Source: a bacterium (GTDB lineage Bacteria; Verrucomicrobiota; Verrucomicrobiia; Opitutales; Opitutaceae). From it: DNA of 37,629 bases. Location of the stretch: the NCBI GenBank assembly GCA_021782105.1, contig JAJXVO010000006.1, positions 1-37,629 of the forward strand. The letters run 5' to 3'. A program made the position numbers and the translations under genes. Positions 16,510 to 24,038 of the stretch are shown here, piece by piece (position 1 is the first letter of the stretch; every line of letters begins with the position of its first letter). Under the pieces are notes generated by a model. That model was given only the letters and a program-made list of their open reading frames with translations. It searched no databases and had not been told where the DNA came from.

Positions 16510-16771
16510 GATAAGGTGACCTTGCGGGCGGCGCGTGGACCCTAGTCGGCACTCATGATGCGATTCGACAAGGGCAAACGTTGAGTCGGAAACCACTGAA
16601 CGCCTTTCGCTTCGGCTGCAATAGATCGCCAAGATTCAAAATAGAAGATGTTAAAATTGGGTGATATACGTAAATTCATGACAAAATTTAATCTTAACAA
16701 ATCCGGTCAATTTTGGACAGAGCAGCGGCCCGTATCGCGGTTCGAGTCGGGTGGCGGGCGACGGGTGGGGT
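16510..16771. promoter_or_regulatory. AT-rich intergenic region upstream of the hydrolase operon
   Basis: No gene is seen in this 262-bp spacer. Positions 16625-16715 are strikingly AT-rich against the surrounding GC-rich DNA. On the minus strand they contain TTGACC near the RuvB end followed by several A/T-rich hexamers, but no pair has good promoter spacing. It most likely holds the promoter of the hydrolase-HAD-aminotransferase operon. Confidence 0.4.
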
Positions 16772-17839
16772 CTAGAAGAGGGCGTCCTGATTACCGTTGG
16801 AAGGCTTCAGACCGATGGCTTCGTAACCTTTTGGGGTGAGGGCGCGGCCCTGGGGGGTGCGCTGGACGTAGCCTTCCTGGATCAGGAAAGGTTCATGGAC
16901 TTCCTCGAGGGTTTCGGCTTCCTCGCCGACTGCGATGGCGATGGTGCCGATGCCGACGGGGCCGCCGCCGTAGTTTTCGGCCATGACGCGGAGCATGCGT
17001 TTATCCATCTCGTCGAGGCCGCGGGCGTCGATTTCGAGGAGTTCGAGGGCGTGGGCGGCGACGGACTGGGTGATTTTGCCCTGGGCGCGTTCCTGGGCGA
17101 AGTCGCGGACGAACAGAATGAGATTATTGGCGATGCGGGGGGTGCCTCGGGAGCGTGCGGCGATTTCGCGTGCGCCGGCGATGTCGATCTCGACCTTCAG
17201 GAGGGCGCAGCTGCGCGTGACGATGCCGCAGAGCGTGGGGGTATTGTAATAATCGAGACGGGTCTGGAGTGTGAAACGGGAGCGCAGTGGAGCGGTGAGC
17301 AGGCCGGCGCGGGTGGTGGCTCCGACCAGGGTGAATCGGGGGAGGGAGAGGCGCACGCTGCGGGCGTTGGGACCCTGATCGATCATGATATCGATCCGGA
17401 AGTCCTCCATGGCCGAGTAGAGGTATTCCTCTACGGTCTTGGACAGGCGGTGGATCTCGTCGATGAAGAGCAGGTCGCCCTCCTCGAGATTGGTGAGCAA
17501 GCCGGCGAGATCGCCGGCTTTTTCGATGACGGGGCCGGAGGTGACGCGTACGTTCCTGCCGAGTTCGGCGCCGAGGATGAAGGCGAGGGTGGTTTTGCCG
17601 AGGCCCGGGGGGCCGGAGAGCAGGACGTGGTTGAGCGGATCGCCGCGTCGGCGGGCGGCGCCGACCATGACTTGCAGGCGCTCGACGGTCTTGGGCTGTC
17701 CGGCGAAGTCGGCGAAGCTCAGCGGACGCAGCACCGACTCGGATTGGGAGAGCGGTGTGGACAGCGAGGCGGCGATGAAGCCAAGGCCGGTGGGGGCGGA
17801 GGCGGGAGGGGTGGAGGGCTCGTTCTTGGAGGGGGGCAC
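16772..17839 (-). CDS. ruvB: Holliday junction branch migration DNA helicase RuvB
   Basis: A 355-residue AAA+ motor that drives branch migration of Holliday junctions with RuvA. LRPLSFADFAGQPKTVERL is the RuvB N-terminal signature. Walker A is GPPGLGKTT, Walker B LLFIDEIHRL, sensor 1 GATTRAGLL and the Arg finger region APLRSRF. The C-terminal winged helix ends with EPFLIQEGYVQRTPQGRALT, the most conserved tail of the family. The first 35 residues are a Pro/Ser-rich extension. The gene follows the MurA-family gene by 48 bp on the same strand and is probably cotranscribed. ruvA and ruvC are not adjacent, unlike many proteobacteria. Confidence 0.98.
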   Translation of the reverse strand: MPPSKNEPSTPPASAPTGLGFIAASLSTPLSQSESVLRPLSFADFAGQPKTVERLQVMVGAARRRGDPLNHVLLSGPPGLGKTTLAFILGAELGRNVRVTSGPVIEKAGDLAGLLTNLEEGDLLFIDEIHRLSKTVEEYLYSAMEDFRIDIMIDQGPNARSVRLSLPRFTLVGATTRAGLLTAPLRSRFTLQTRLDYYNTPTLCGIVTRSCALLKVEIDIAGAREIAARSRGTPRIANNLILFVRDFAQERAQGKITQSVAAHALELLEIDARGLDEMDKRMLRVMAENYGGGPVGIGTIAIAVGEEAETLEEVHEPFLIQEGYVQRTPQGRALTPKGYEAIGLKPSNGNQDALF

Positions 17840-17887
17840 GGCGAAAGGGAGGAGGGAGGGGCTGCGGCTTGAGGGGATGGTGAGCGC

Positions 17888-19177
17888 TCAGATCCACTCG
17901 AGTTCGGCGCCCAGGGAACGCAGATTCTCGACGAAGCGCGGGTGGGCGCGGCGGATGATTTCGGCGTTGCGGACGACGCTCTTTCCCGGAATGGACGCGG
18001 CGACCATCGTGAGGGCGACGGCGGCGCGGATGACATAGGGTGAATCGACGACGGCGGGACGGAGCGGGCGGTTTCCGAGCACGAAGATCCGGTGGGGGTC
18101 GGCGATGACGGCGTGTGCGCCGAATTTCGCCAGCTCGGGGATCCAGGAAAAGCCGTTTTCGTAGACCTTGTTCCAGAAATGCATCGTGCCTTCGCAGCGG
18201 GTGGCGAGGGCGATCATGAGGGGAAGCAGGTCCACGGAAAAATAGGGCCACGGGGCGGCTTCGATCTTGGGCAGAAGATTGGCTGTATAGGGAGTCTCCA
18301 TACGGCGTTCCTGATTTGCGCCGACGATGGCGGTGAGGCCGTCGTGGCGGATCCGGACTCCGAGCTTGGCGAAGGCGCGCGTGATCAGATCGAAATGCTG
18401 GGGCAGGGAGCGTTCGACGCGGACCTCGCCGCCGGTGATGGCGCCGAGGGCGAGGAAAGTGACCACCTCGTGGTAATCGGTGCCGATGCGGAAGGTGGCG
18501 CCGTGCAGGCGTTCGACGCCCTCGATGCGAAGCTGACTGGTGCCGATGCCCTCGATCTGAGCGCCCATGGCGGCGAGCAGGGCGCACAGATCCTGGACGT
18601 GCGGTTCGGAGGCGGCGTTGATCAGCGTGGAGGAGCCGCGGGCTATGGAGGCGGCCATGGCGAAATTTCCGGTGACGGTCACCGACATATAGTCGAGCCA
18701 ATGGCGGGCGCCGCGGAAGCCGTCGGGCAGTGCGATCTCGAGCGGTTGGGCGTCATGGATCTCGGCGCCGAGGGCTGCGAGCACCTCCAGGTGGGGGTCG
18801 ATCTCGCGCACGCCCAGCGAGCAGCCCTTGGCGTTTGCGGCGATGACGATGCGCTTCACTCGGTGCAGGAGGGCGGGGTAGAGCAGCACGGTGGACCGCA
18901 TGTCCTGGGGCAGCTCGTGGTTGGCGAGTTCCGGCCGGAAACCACGGTGATCGATGTGCATGGTGCCCGCGGCCTTGTCCCAGGCAATGGAGGAACCCTG
19001 TTGGCGGAAGAAGGCGACGAGCTTCTCGAGATCGGTGATCTCCGGGACGTTCTCGAGGGTGACCGGCTCGTCGGTCAGCAGGGTGGCGCAGAGGACGGGC
19101 AGGGCGGAATTCTTATTGCCCGAGGGCACGACGGTGCCCGCGAGCGGCTTGCCGCCATGGACGATGAGATCGGACAT
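17888..19177 (-). CDS. murA: UDP-N-acetylglucosamine 1-carboxyvinyltransferase (MurA family)
   Basis: A 429-residue EPSP-synthase-fold enzyme. MurA transfers enolpyruvate from PEP to UDP-GlcNAc, the first committed step of peptidoglycan synthesis. Active-site residues are recognisable: Lys22 and Asn23 in PSGNKNSALP, Cys119 and Arg124 in AKGCSLGVREIDPH (Cys115 and Arg120 in E. coli), Asp316 in PYFSVDLLPLM (Asp305), and Arg384 in YVIRAAVAL (Arg397). The loop around the Cys is divergent (AKGCSLG rather than PGGCAIG), and several conserved glycines are changed. It could be a MurA-like paralogue rather than the only MurA. The Cys predicts fosfomycin sensitivity. It lies between an intrinsic terminator upstream and ruvB downstream. 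Confidence 0.88.
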   Translation of the reverse strand: MSDLIVHGGKPLAGTVVPSGNKNSALPVLCATLLTDEPVTLENVPEITDLEKLVAFFRQQGSSIAWDKAAGTMHIDHRGFRPELANHELPQDMRSTVLLYPALLHRVKRIVIAANAKGCSLGVREIDPHLEVLAALGAEIHDAQPLEIALPDGFRGARHWLDYMSVTVTGNFAMAASIARGSSTLINAASEPHVQDLCALLAAMGAQIEGIGTSQLRIEGVERLHGATFRIGTDYHEVVTFLALGAITGGEVRVERSLPQHFDLITRAFAKLGVRIRHDGLTAIVGANQERRMETPYTANLLPKIEAAPWPYFSVDLLPLMIALATRCEGTMHFWNKVYENGFSWIPELAKFGAHAVIADPHRIFVLGNRPLRPAVVDSPYVIRAAVALTMVAASIPGKSVVRNAEIIRRAHPRFVENLRSLGAELEWI

Positions 19178-19224
19178 GCTCGCAGAATCGGCGAGCGTGG
19201 GGGCGGAATCCAGACGGAAACGAC

Positions 19225-19253
19225 AAAAAAAGGCACCCGTGTGAACGGGTGCC
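19225..19253 (-). terminator. Intrinsic terminator of the Arg-rich protein gene
   Basis: On the minus strand, GGCACCCGT and ACGGGTGCC pair perfectly (9 bp; plus-strand arms 19232-19240 and 19245-19253, loop of 4 nt) and are followed directly by a run of seven T. It sits 20 bp after the stop of the disordered Arg-rich protein gene and 48 bp before the MurA-family start, so it separates the two transcription units. Confidence 0.9.
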
Positions 19254-19273
19254 TCGTGTGGAAGGAGGGGGGC

Positions 19274-20386
19274 TCAGGCCTGCGGGGGACGGGGGTCGCC
19301 GCCGCGGTAATCGCCGCGACCCTGGTCGCCGTGATGACGACCGCGACCGCCGCGACGGCGGCGACGGCGCTGGCCGCCATCGCCTCCGCGACCGTAGTCG
19401 GAGTAGGAATTGCCGCCTTCGCGCTGGCCCTGCTGCTGAGCGCCGCCGGGACCTCCGCGGCGTTCGCCGCCTTCTCCGCGACCGCGACCGCCGCGATTGC
19501 GGTTGTTGCGGTTCCTGGAGAGATCGCCGTCACGGCGGGGTTCGGGCTGGGGAGCGGGTTCCTCGGGTTTGGCGAAGAGGCTCTTGAGCCAGGCGAACAG
19601 ACCGCCCTTCTTGGGGGCGGGCTCTTCCTTGGGAAGCGGACCTCGCTGTTCGATGCGCGGCTGGTCGCGCCGGGGACCGCGGTCCTGGCCGCGGTCCTGG
19701 CGTCGATCCTGACTGCGGATCTGATTGCGATCTTCGCCGCGAGCATCACTGCGATCTTCGCCGCGAACCTCGCTGCGAACCTCGTCACGATTCTCGTCAC
19801 GGTCTTCGCGGCGGGGCCGGCGGTCGCCGGACTCGCGAGTGCGGAAAGACGGACGATTCTCCCAGCTTTGGGCGGGACGCTTGGTCTCGGCGGGCGGGAG
19901 GATATTGAGCGTGGCTTCGGAGGGCTCCTCTGCGGTGCTCGGTTCGGGTGTCGGGTTTGCGTCGCGAGGCTGCTCGACTTTGGGGGCGGGAGCCGGCGCG
20001 GGCGTGGGGATGGAGCTGACCGCGGGGGCCGGCTCCACTTCGGGTTTTGCTTCGACGACCGGAGCCGGAGCCGCGGGAGCGGCGGGCTGGGCGGGCGCGA
20101 AGGGATTCACGAAGCTCGTCTCGTTTTTGACGACTTCGATGGAGGTCGGCGTGTACTCTGCATTCTGGGCGACGGCGGAAGCCGGCGCGCTCGACTGACG
20201 TTTGCCGCGGGCCAGACCTGAACCGCGGGTGCTGCCGAAAGCCCCGGCATTGGGCGTGGATGACTCAGTCGCGGGCGCGGGTACGGAAGCCTCTGTAGGG
20301 GCTGCGGGCGCGGCGGACGTGGCTGGCGTGGGCGCAGGCTCGGAGTGAGCCGCGCCGGGTGCGCCAGACTGTTCTGTATCTGACAT
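19274..20386 (-). CDS. Intrinsically disordered Arg-rich protein with Asp-Arg repeats and RGG tail
   Basis: A 370-residue protein with no recognised domain. Residues 1-170 are Ala/Pro/Glu-rich. Residues 183-240 are a charged block of degenerate DR, GEDR and QDR repeats. GGLFAWLKSLFAKP (261-274) is a short amphipathic or hydrophobic helix. Residues 285-370 are Arg/Gly-rich with RGG-like and polyarginine stretches ending in DPRPPQA. The charge pattern suggests RNA binding, and the small helix between disordered arms recalls membrane- or partner-docking segments of RNA degradosome scaffolds; this is inference. ATG 20386 is preceded by AAGG. A strong terminator follows, so it is a monocistronic unit. 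The repeat block also shows 12- and 24-bp DNA repeats. The long antisense open frame over it is an effect of base composition. Confidence 0.72.
   Translation of the reverse strand: MSDTEQSGAPGAAHSEPAPTPATSAAPAAPTEASVPAPATESSTPNAGAFGSTRGSGLARGKRQSSAPASAVAQNAEYTPTSIEVVKNETSFVNPFAPAQPAAPAAPAPVVEAKPEVEPAPAVSSIPTPAPAPAPKVEQPRDANPTPEPSTAEEPSEATLNILPPAETKRPAQSWENRPSFRTRESGDRRPRREDRDENRDEVRSEVRGEDRSDARGEDRNQIRSQDRRQDRGQDRGPRRDQPRIEQRGPLPKEEPAPKKGGLFAWLKSLFAKPEEPAPQPEPRRDGDLSRNRNNRNRGGRGRGEGGERRGGPGGAQQQGQREGGNSYSDYGRGGDGGQRRRRRRGGRGRHHGDQGRGDYRGGDPRPPQA
19675..19812. repeat. Short tandem repeats (12/24 bp) encoding the Asp-Arg block
   Basis: On the plus strand GCGGTCCTGGCC and GCGGTCCTGGCG lie in tandem near 19680-19701. 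GCGATCTTCGCCGCGA recurs at a 24-bp step (about 19727 and 19751), followed by CGTCACGATTCTCGTCACGGTC. These are in-frame multiples of 3 and code for the GEDR/QDR repeats of the Arg-rich protein, so the number of repeats can change without breaking the frame. Confidence 0.65.
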
Positions 20387-20856
20387 GTTTGTATTACCTT
20401 ATGGGTTGAGGCGCGCTCACCGGTGAATCAGGGAGCAGCAGCCGTTGTGTGAAATGCGGCGGAGTGCACAGGGATGGACGCTCTACGCCAGCATTCTCCT
20501 AGGAGTAGCGAAGGGGCCGGAGCTGCGGCAACTGCAAATTACCTGGGAGACTACGAAGATGGGGTAGGAATATCGGGATTCGGCAGGTTTCCTGCTTGCG
20601 CACGGAGCCGTTGAGCATGTTTGCGCAGGGGGTGGGCGAACGGCCAGACTTGGCGATGCGATTGAACACACGAAAACGAATCCAACCAAGTGGAGAGAAC
20701 CAAGCTGCGATGGGACAAAAAACTCGAAATCGACCCGCCGCTCAGGTGGACGCATGGAATTTCCCGGCCAACTTCGGGGCAACGGCCTGGTCCTTTGCAG
20801 GTCCTTGTTGAATTCAGCGGTCGAATCGACATGACCGTTGACTGCTGCGTTTCAGG
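20387..20856. other. 470-bp intergenic region, no gene seen
   Basis: This spacer between the divergent Arg-rich protein gene and DUF2127 gene holds no convincing coding frame; the open frames on the minus strand have no family-like sequence or start signals. GGTAATACA just before 20386 on the minus strand could be part of the promoter of the Arg-rich gene. I see no hairpin with a T-run and no tRNA. Confidence 0.5.
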
Positions 20857-21324
20857 ATGAATTTTTCAAAAGGAGCCCGCGCGATCGCTGTGCTGGAGGC
20901 CTCGAAGGGCGTGCTGGTCCTCGGGGCGGGCTTTGGCTTGGTGAGGCTTGGACATCGGAGCCTGGCGGCCGCAGCGGGCCAATGGATGGGCTTGATGCAC
21001 ATCGACCCGATGGGGAAATACTCGCAGATCTTCCTGAGGGCGATGTCGGATCTGTCGCCGCTCAAAATCCGGGTGCTCGCGACAGTGGCGTTTGGATACG
21101 CGTGTATCCGTTTTGCGGAGGCGATCGGTTTGTGGAACGAGAAGCGGTGGGCGGAGTGGATAGCGGTGCTGGGAGGTGCGGTCTACCTGCCGTTCGAAGG
21201 GTATGCGATCTACAGCCATCCGGGCCCGTGGCGTGCGCTGGTGTTTGCGTTCAACCTGGGGATTGTGTACTTCATGGCGTCGGCCTTGGGGGCGTCTTCA
21301 AAGACGAAAACCCGGCAACCCTAA
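20857..21324 (+). CDS. DUF2127 family membrane protein
   Basis: A 155-residue inner-membrane protein with four hydrophobic segments (about 8-30, 68-88, 98-116 and 124-143). Family signs are the N-terminal ARAIAVLEASKGVLVL, the GHRSLAAAAGQ turn and the second half FGYACIRFAEAIGLWNEKRWAEW followed by LPFEGYAIY. The role of DUF2127 proteins is not known. The gene stands alone: 470 bp of spacer precede it and the next gene converges on it. No strong Shine-Dalgarno sequence is seen. The overlapping frame on the same strand (20838 start) is a shadow. Confidence 0.86.
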   Translation: MNFSKGARAIAVLEASKGVLVLGAGFGLVRLGHRSLAAAAGQWMGLMHIDPMGKYSQIFLRAMSDLSPLKIRVLATVAFGYACIRFAEAIGLWNEKRWAEWIAVLGGAVYLPFEGYAIYSHPGPWRALVFAFNLGIVYFMASALGASSKTKTRQP

Positions 21325-21477
21325 TGATAAGGCGGCCGGGGTTTGGGGATCCGCTATGAGGGAGACAGTCGGTGCGGATCAAAGGGCTCTCGGTTTGATT
21401 GTGTTAGGCCCTTTGTCGGACAAGTGGCATTATGGAATGTTTTGAGAGGTTTGCAAACCAATGATCGTGAATGACAG

Positions 21478-22059
21478 TCAGAGTCTTTTCGCGATCGTGG
21501 CGACCTGCCTGCCCAGCAGCTCGGCGGTCGTCGCGTCGCCGGAATCGAGCACGGGGGGCGTGCCGGGAGCGCCGGTGTTTTGAGCCATGACGCCGGTGTG
21601 GGAGCCGAGGCGGTTGACCCCATCGGTGCGGCCAACTGCGGCTGAGTTGATATTGGGCTGCGGGATCCAGAGCATGCCGTGTTGGTTGGCGAACACATTC
21701 AGATAAAGCAGGGTGGAGAGCTTGTCGCCGCTCGGGCTGCCGGAGGAGGTGAAGCCAGCGGCGAGTTTGCCCGACCAGCCGCGCTTGTACCAGGTCTCGC
21801 CAGTGGCGTCGGCGAAGGCCTTGAATTGAGCCGATGCGCCGCCCATGTAGGTGGGGGTTCCGAAGACGATGGCATCGGCGGAGGCGAGCTTGGCGAGCGT
21901 GGCGTCGTCCTTCCACCGCCCCTGCTGGATTTGCTCGCCGGAGATGCGGAGCAGATCGACCTGGGTATCGGGGACAGACCGCGCGCCCTTCGCGACGGAG
22001 TCGGCGACGAGCGCCGTGTGACCGCTGCCTGAGTAGTAAACGATGACGATGGATTTCAT
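21478..22059 (-). CDS. Flavodoxin-fold NAD(P)H:quinone oxidoreductase (WrbA-like)
   Basis: A 193-residue FMN-binding flavodoxin-fold protein of the WrbA/NADPH-dependent FMN reductase group, soluble in the cytoplasm. VIVYYSGSGHTALVADSVAKGA (residues 4-25) is the FMN phosphate loop and first helix. AIVFGTPTYMGGASAQFKAF is the second FMN loop typical of WrbA. AGFTSSGSPSGDKLSTLLYL is the third. Such enzymes reduce quinones by two electrons and protect from redox-cycling compounds. The gene lies 50 bp downstream of a TetR gene on the same strand, and the gap contains a TetR-type dyad. Induction by quinones or other electrophiles through that repressor is a reasonable inference. Confidence 0.88.
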   Translation of the reverse strand: MKSIVIVYYSGSGHTALVADSVAKGARSVPDTQVDLLRISGEQIQQGRWKDDATLAKLASADAIVFGTPTYMGGASAQFKAFADATGETWYKRGWSGKLAAGFTSSGSPSGDKLSTLLYLNVFANQHGMLWIPQPNINSAAVGRTDGVNRLGSHTGVMAQNTGAPGTPPVLDSGDATTAELLGRQVATIAKRL

Positions 22060-22077
22060 GGAGTGTTTTCTATTTTA

Positions 22078-22091
22078 ACCGACTGGTTGGT
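22078..22091 (-). promoter_or_regulatory. Putative TetR operator upstream of the flavodoxin gene
   Basis: ACCGACTGGTTGGT is a 14-bp imperfect palindrome (5 of 7 base pairs symmetric). It resembles the ACC-N-ACNNGT-N-GGT boxes bound by several TetR regulators of quinone and electrophile response. It lies 19 bp before the flavodoxin ATG and 19 bp after the TetR stop, directly beside a TAAAAT that could be the -10 on the minus strand. The match to known boxes is from memory and should be tested. Confidence 0.5.
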
Positions 22092-22109
22092 AGTTTACTG
22101 GACCAAAAA

Positions 22110-22721
22110 TCACGCTGCGCGGTCGATCGAAGCGATGCCGAGCAGGCGCATCACACCCGATTCCATATCCTGAATGGGGCGAAGGGTGTTGCCGATTCGG
22201 CCCAGGGACATCGAGCCTTCGCAAAACGAAAGAATTTGGCGGGCTAGGAGTTCCGAATCACATGCCGGAATATCGCCGGAGGCGATGGCGTCGCGGAGGG
22301 TGGTGGTGAAGTAGCGGGCCATCGTGCCGAGATGGTCGTCGATCTTAGCGCGGATCTCGGGCTCCTGGGTGCCAATCTCGGTGCCGAGGGAGTAGAGCGG
22401 GCATCCCAGCACGAAATGTGCCTGTTCAAAATGTTGCAACTGGCTCGCGAAGGTGCCTTTGAGATAGGTCCGAAAGCGCTCGATCGGTGGGAGCGACGAG
22501 GAGAAGGATTCGTCGAGGAAGTGTCGAAATCCCTGCCACTGATGGTCGAGGGCCGCGATCACGAGTGCCTGCTTGGACGGGAAGTGATGGTAAAAGCTGC
22601 CTTTCTTGATTTGGCAGTGTTCGCAGATCGCGTCGACGCTCGTCCCGTAATAGCTCTGTCGCCAGACCAGCTCGGAGGCTGTCTGGATCAGGCGTTCGCG
22701 GGAGTCGGTGTGGCGCGGCAT
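22110..22721 (-). CDS. TetR/AcrR-family transcriptional regulator
   Basis: A 203-residue TetR-type repressor. The helix-turn-helix is at about residues 6-55: ERLIQTASELVWRQSYYGTS, then the recognition helix in IKKGSFYHHFPSKQALV. The C-terminal domain contains FVLGCPLYSLGTEIG, a pattern seen in TetR members close to LmrA/AcuR/NemR that often sit beside flavin oxidoreductases. It precedes the WrbA-like gene on the same strand with a 50-bp gap holding a likely operator, so the downstream gene is its probable target. Upstream, at 22754-22772, GATTA and TAATC form a small dyad that may serve autoregulation, but the support is weak. Confidence 0.92.
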   Translation of the reverse strand: MPRHTDSRERLIQTASELVWRQSYYGTSVDAICEHCQIKKGSFYHHFPSKQALVIAALDHQWQGFRHFLDESFSSSLPPIERFRTYLKGTFASQLQHFEQAHFVLGCPLYSLGTEIGTQEPEIRAKIDDHLGTMARYFTTTLRDAIASGDIPACDSELLARQILSFCEGSMSLGRIGNTLRPIQDMESGVMRLLGIASIDRAA

Positions 22722-23058
22722 GGGTACGGTCGAGGACGGTGCCGAAAGCTACCGATTAGTCAAATATTAATCCGAAAGAGGTGAGTGGAGACGAAAAGCA
22801 GGCAATGAACTTAAAAAAAGCAGTTAGCAGAAGGAAACGAGGATAACGAGGTAGGCCGATCCAATCTACTATACGAAATCACCGAGCGAAAATCGATCCA
22901 CCCAAACGGTGAACAAACCAACGCTCTCAATTCTGTGGTAAGCTGCTTTTTCTTCGTTCCCTGCTATTCCATCCGGCCGCCGAATTTAGGAGTGCGGCAG
23001 GGTGAAGGTGGCGGACAGGGTGGGCGCAACCGAGGCAAGGGCTGTTGGTCTGTCGACC
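22722..23058. other. Intergenic region, no gene seen
   Basis: This stretch between the TetR gene start and the next terminator is relatively AT-rich around 22750-22930. It contains no coding frame with recognisable features. It should hold the TetR promoter on the minus strand. Confidence 0.45.
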
Positions 23059-23100
23059 CAACGCAAAAGCCCCGGTCGCAAGACCGGGGCTTTTGCGTTG
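23059..23100. terminator. Perfect 19-bp hairpin, bidirectional intrinsic terminator
   Basis: CAACGCAAAAGCCCCGGTC and its exact complement pair over 19 bp with a GCAA tetraloop (a GNRA loop). The A4 and T4 tracts within the stem give U-tracts on both strands. It lies 60 bp beyond the stop of the 71-residue small-protein gene on the minus strand and is the longest perfect stem I noticed in the window. Confidence 0.85.
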
Positions 23101-23159
23101 GTTTCGGAAGCGGAGCCTTCGGGAATTCCGTTTCCGGGATGAGGCGAGCGCCTTGCGGC

Positions 23160-23375
23160 TCAGGCCTTGGCGTTCAGGGCCCGCCCCTGCGAACTCGTGT
23201 CACGAGGGCTGGGGGTTTGGGCGGCCTGAGGGGCCTTCTGGGCGTTGAGACGAGCCAGGAGCTGTGCTGCCTGCTGGTCTCCATTGCGCGCCTCGATCTG
23301 CGTTTGCGCGCGGGTTTCGCGGGCTTCCTCGGCTGCGCTTGACGGGCCGGAGGAACCAATCGATCCGATTTTCAT
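23160..23375 (-). CDS. Small conserved protein, paralogue of the one at 33521-33727
   Basis: A 71-residue hydrophilic protein rich in Ala, Gln and Glu, with no signal peptide or membrane segment and no family I recognise. The middle (SSAAEEARETRAQTQIEA, then NGDQQAAQLLARLNAQ) should form one or two amphipathic helices; the C-terminus is a Pro/Ser-rich tail ending LNAKA. Aligned without gaps over the first 46 residues it has 27 identities with the 68-residue product encoded at 33521-33727, and both end in N(A/V)KA. ATG 23375 has a good AAGGA ribosome-binding site 6 nt upstream. A very strong terminator follows. The existence of a second copy argues that it is a real gene. Confidence 0.8.
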   Translation of the reverse strand: MKIGSIGSSGPSSAAEEARETRAQTQIEARNGDQQAAQLLARLNAQKAPQAAQTPSPRDTSSQGRALNAKA

Positions 23376-23578
23376 TTACCATCCTTGGTTGAGGGTTGTC
23401 GTTGATGGACAATCGTATCATCGCACCGGACGCGGATAACTTGAGGTATTTTAAGTCGATATAGTGTAGCTTGATACGACGCTGGCGCCCTTTGCGTAAG
23501 AGCCTTCTTGGACGGGAAGCTGAATCGGTAATCCTGCAGTAATGATCCGCCGGAGACAGTCGGGGCAGCTCCGGGAGC

Positions 23579-23938
23579 TCAGTCGCTGCCGACGTCGAGA
23601 ACCTTTCCATTTCCCGCGTCGATCTCGACCTCCATGACGACTTTCGCGGGTGTCACGATATCGAAGGAATACATGAGGTTGCCGTCCTCAGCCTCGAGTT
23701 CGCCCTTGATGACGGCTCCCTTGACGGCCCGGCTGGCCGTGGCGAGCGCCTGTCCGAAGGAAATTCTGGCGAGGGAAGGCAGGACGGTGCGATCGACGGC
23801 ATGGGTGACGCGGACGGAGGCGAGTGTCGGCGAAGTGTCCCGGTCGGGCTTGTCGGCGGCGAGGACGGTGACGAGACCGGCGGCGAGCAGGGAAACGGTG
23901 ACGGCGAGCAGACGGGAGGGAGGGAGGATGGATTTCAT
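23579..23938 (-). CDS. Secreted PepSY-like domain protein
   Basis: A 119-residue exported protein. MKSILPPSRLLAVTVSLLAAG and the following residues form a signal peptide (cleavage near AADKP, about residue 29). The rest is one small alpha+beta domain: ARISFGQALATASRAVKGAVIKGELEAEDGNLMYSFDIV, then KVVMEVEIDAGNGKVLDVGSD, the order and motif of PepSY domains (xxAxxxA..G.v...eLe..dg...y.v.v......ev.vDa.tG.vl). PepSY domains occur in peptidase inhibitors and in periplasmic regulators. It follows the outer-membrane factor gene by 100 bp on the same strand and may be the last gene of the export operon. Confidence 0.82.
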   Translation of the reverse strand: MKSILPPSRLLAVTVSLLAAGLVTVLAADKPDRDTSPTLASVRVTHAVDRTVLPSLARISFGQALATASRAVKGAVIKGELEAEDGNLMYSFDIVTPAKVVMEVEIDAGNGKVLDVGSD

Positions 23939-24038
23939 GGATTGGGCACGGTACGTCCGCGTGATTGGGGCGTGGCCGTGAGACGCAACCCTACCACCCC
24001 ATGCATTAGGGGCCGATGACGCGGGCGCCGCGGAGTAC

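Noticed and set aside
18092-20221. 709-codon plus-strand open frame spanning the MurA-family and Arg-rich genes
   Set aside because: It crosses two minus-strand genes and the intrinsic terminator between them. Its low-complexity Ala/Thr/Val stretches mirror the Arg/Asp codons of the opposite strand.
20483-20832. Open frames of about 95 codons on the minus strand in the 20387-20856 spacer
   Set aside because: There is no ribosome-binding site, conserved-looking motif or sensible composition; several overlapping frames are equally open.
22754-22772. GATTA-N9-TAATC dyad upstream of the second TetR gene
   Set aside because: The arms are only 5 bp and unlike the stronger ACCGACTGGTTGGT candidate, so it may be chance in an AT-rich stretch.
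22935-23342. 135-codon plus-strand open frame
   Set aside because: It runs through the perfect 19-bp terminator hairpin and antisense to the small-protein gene, and has no family-like sequence.
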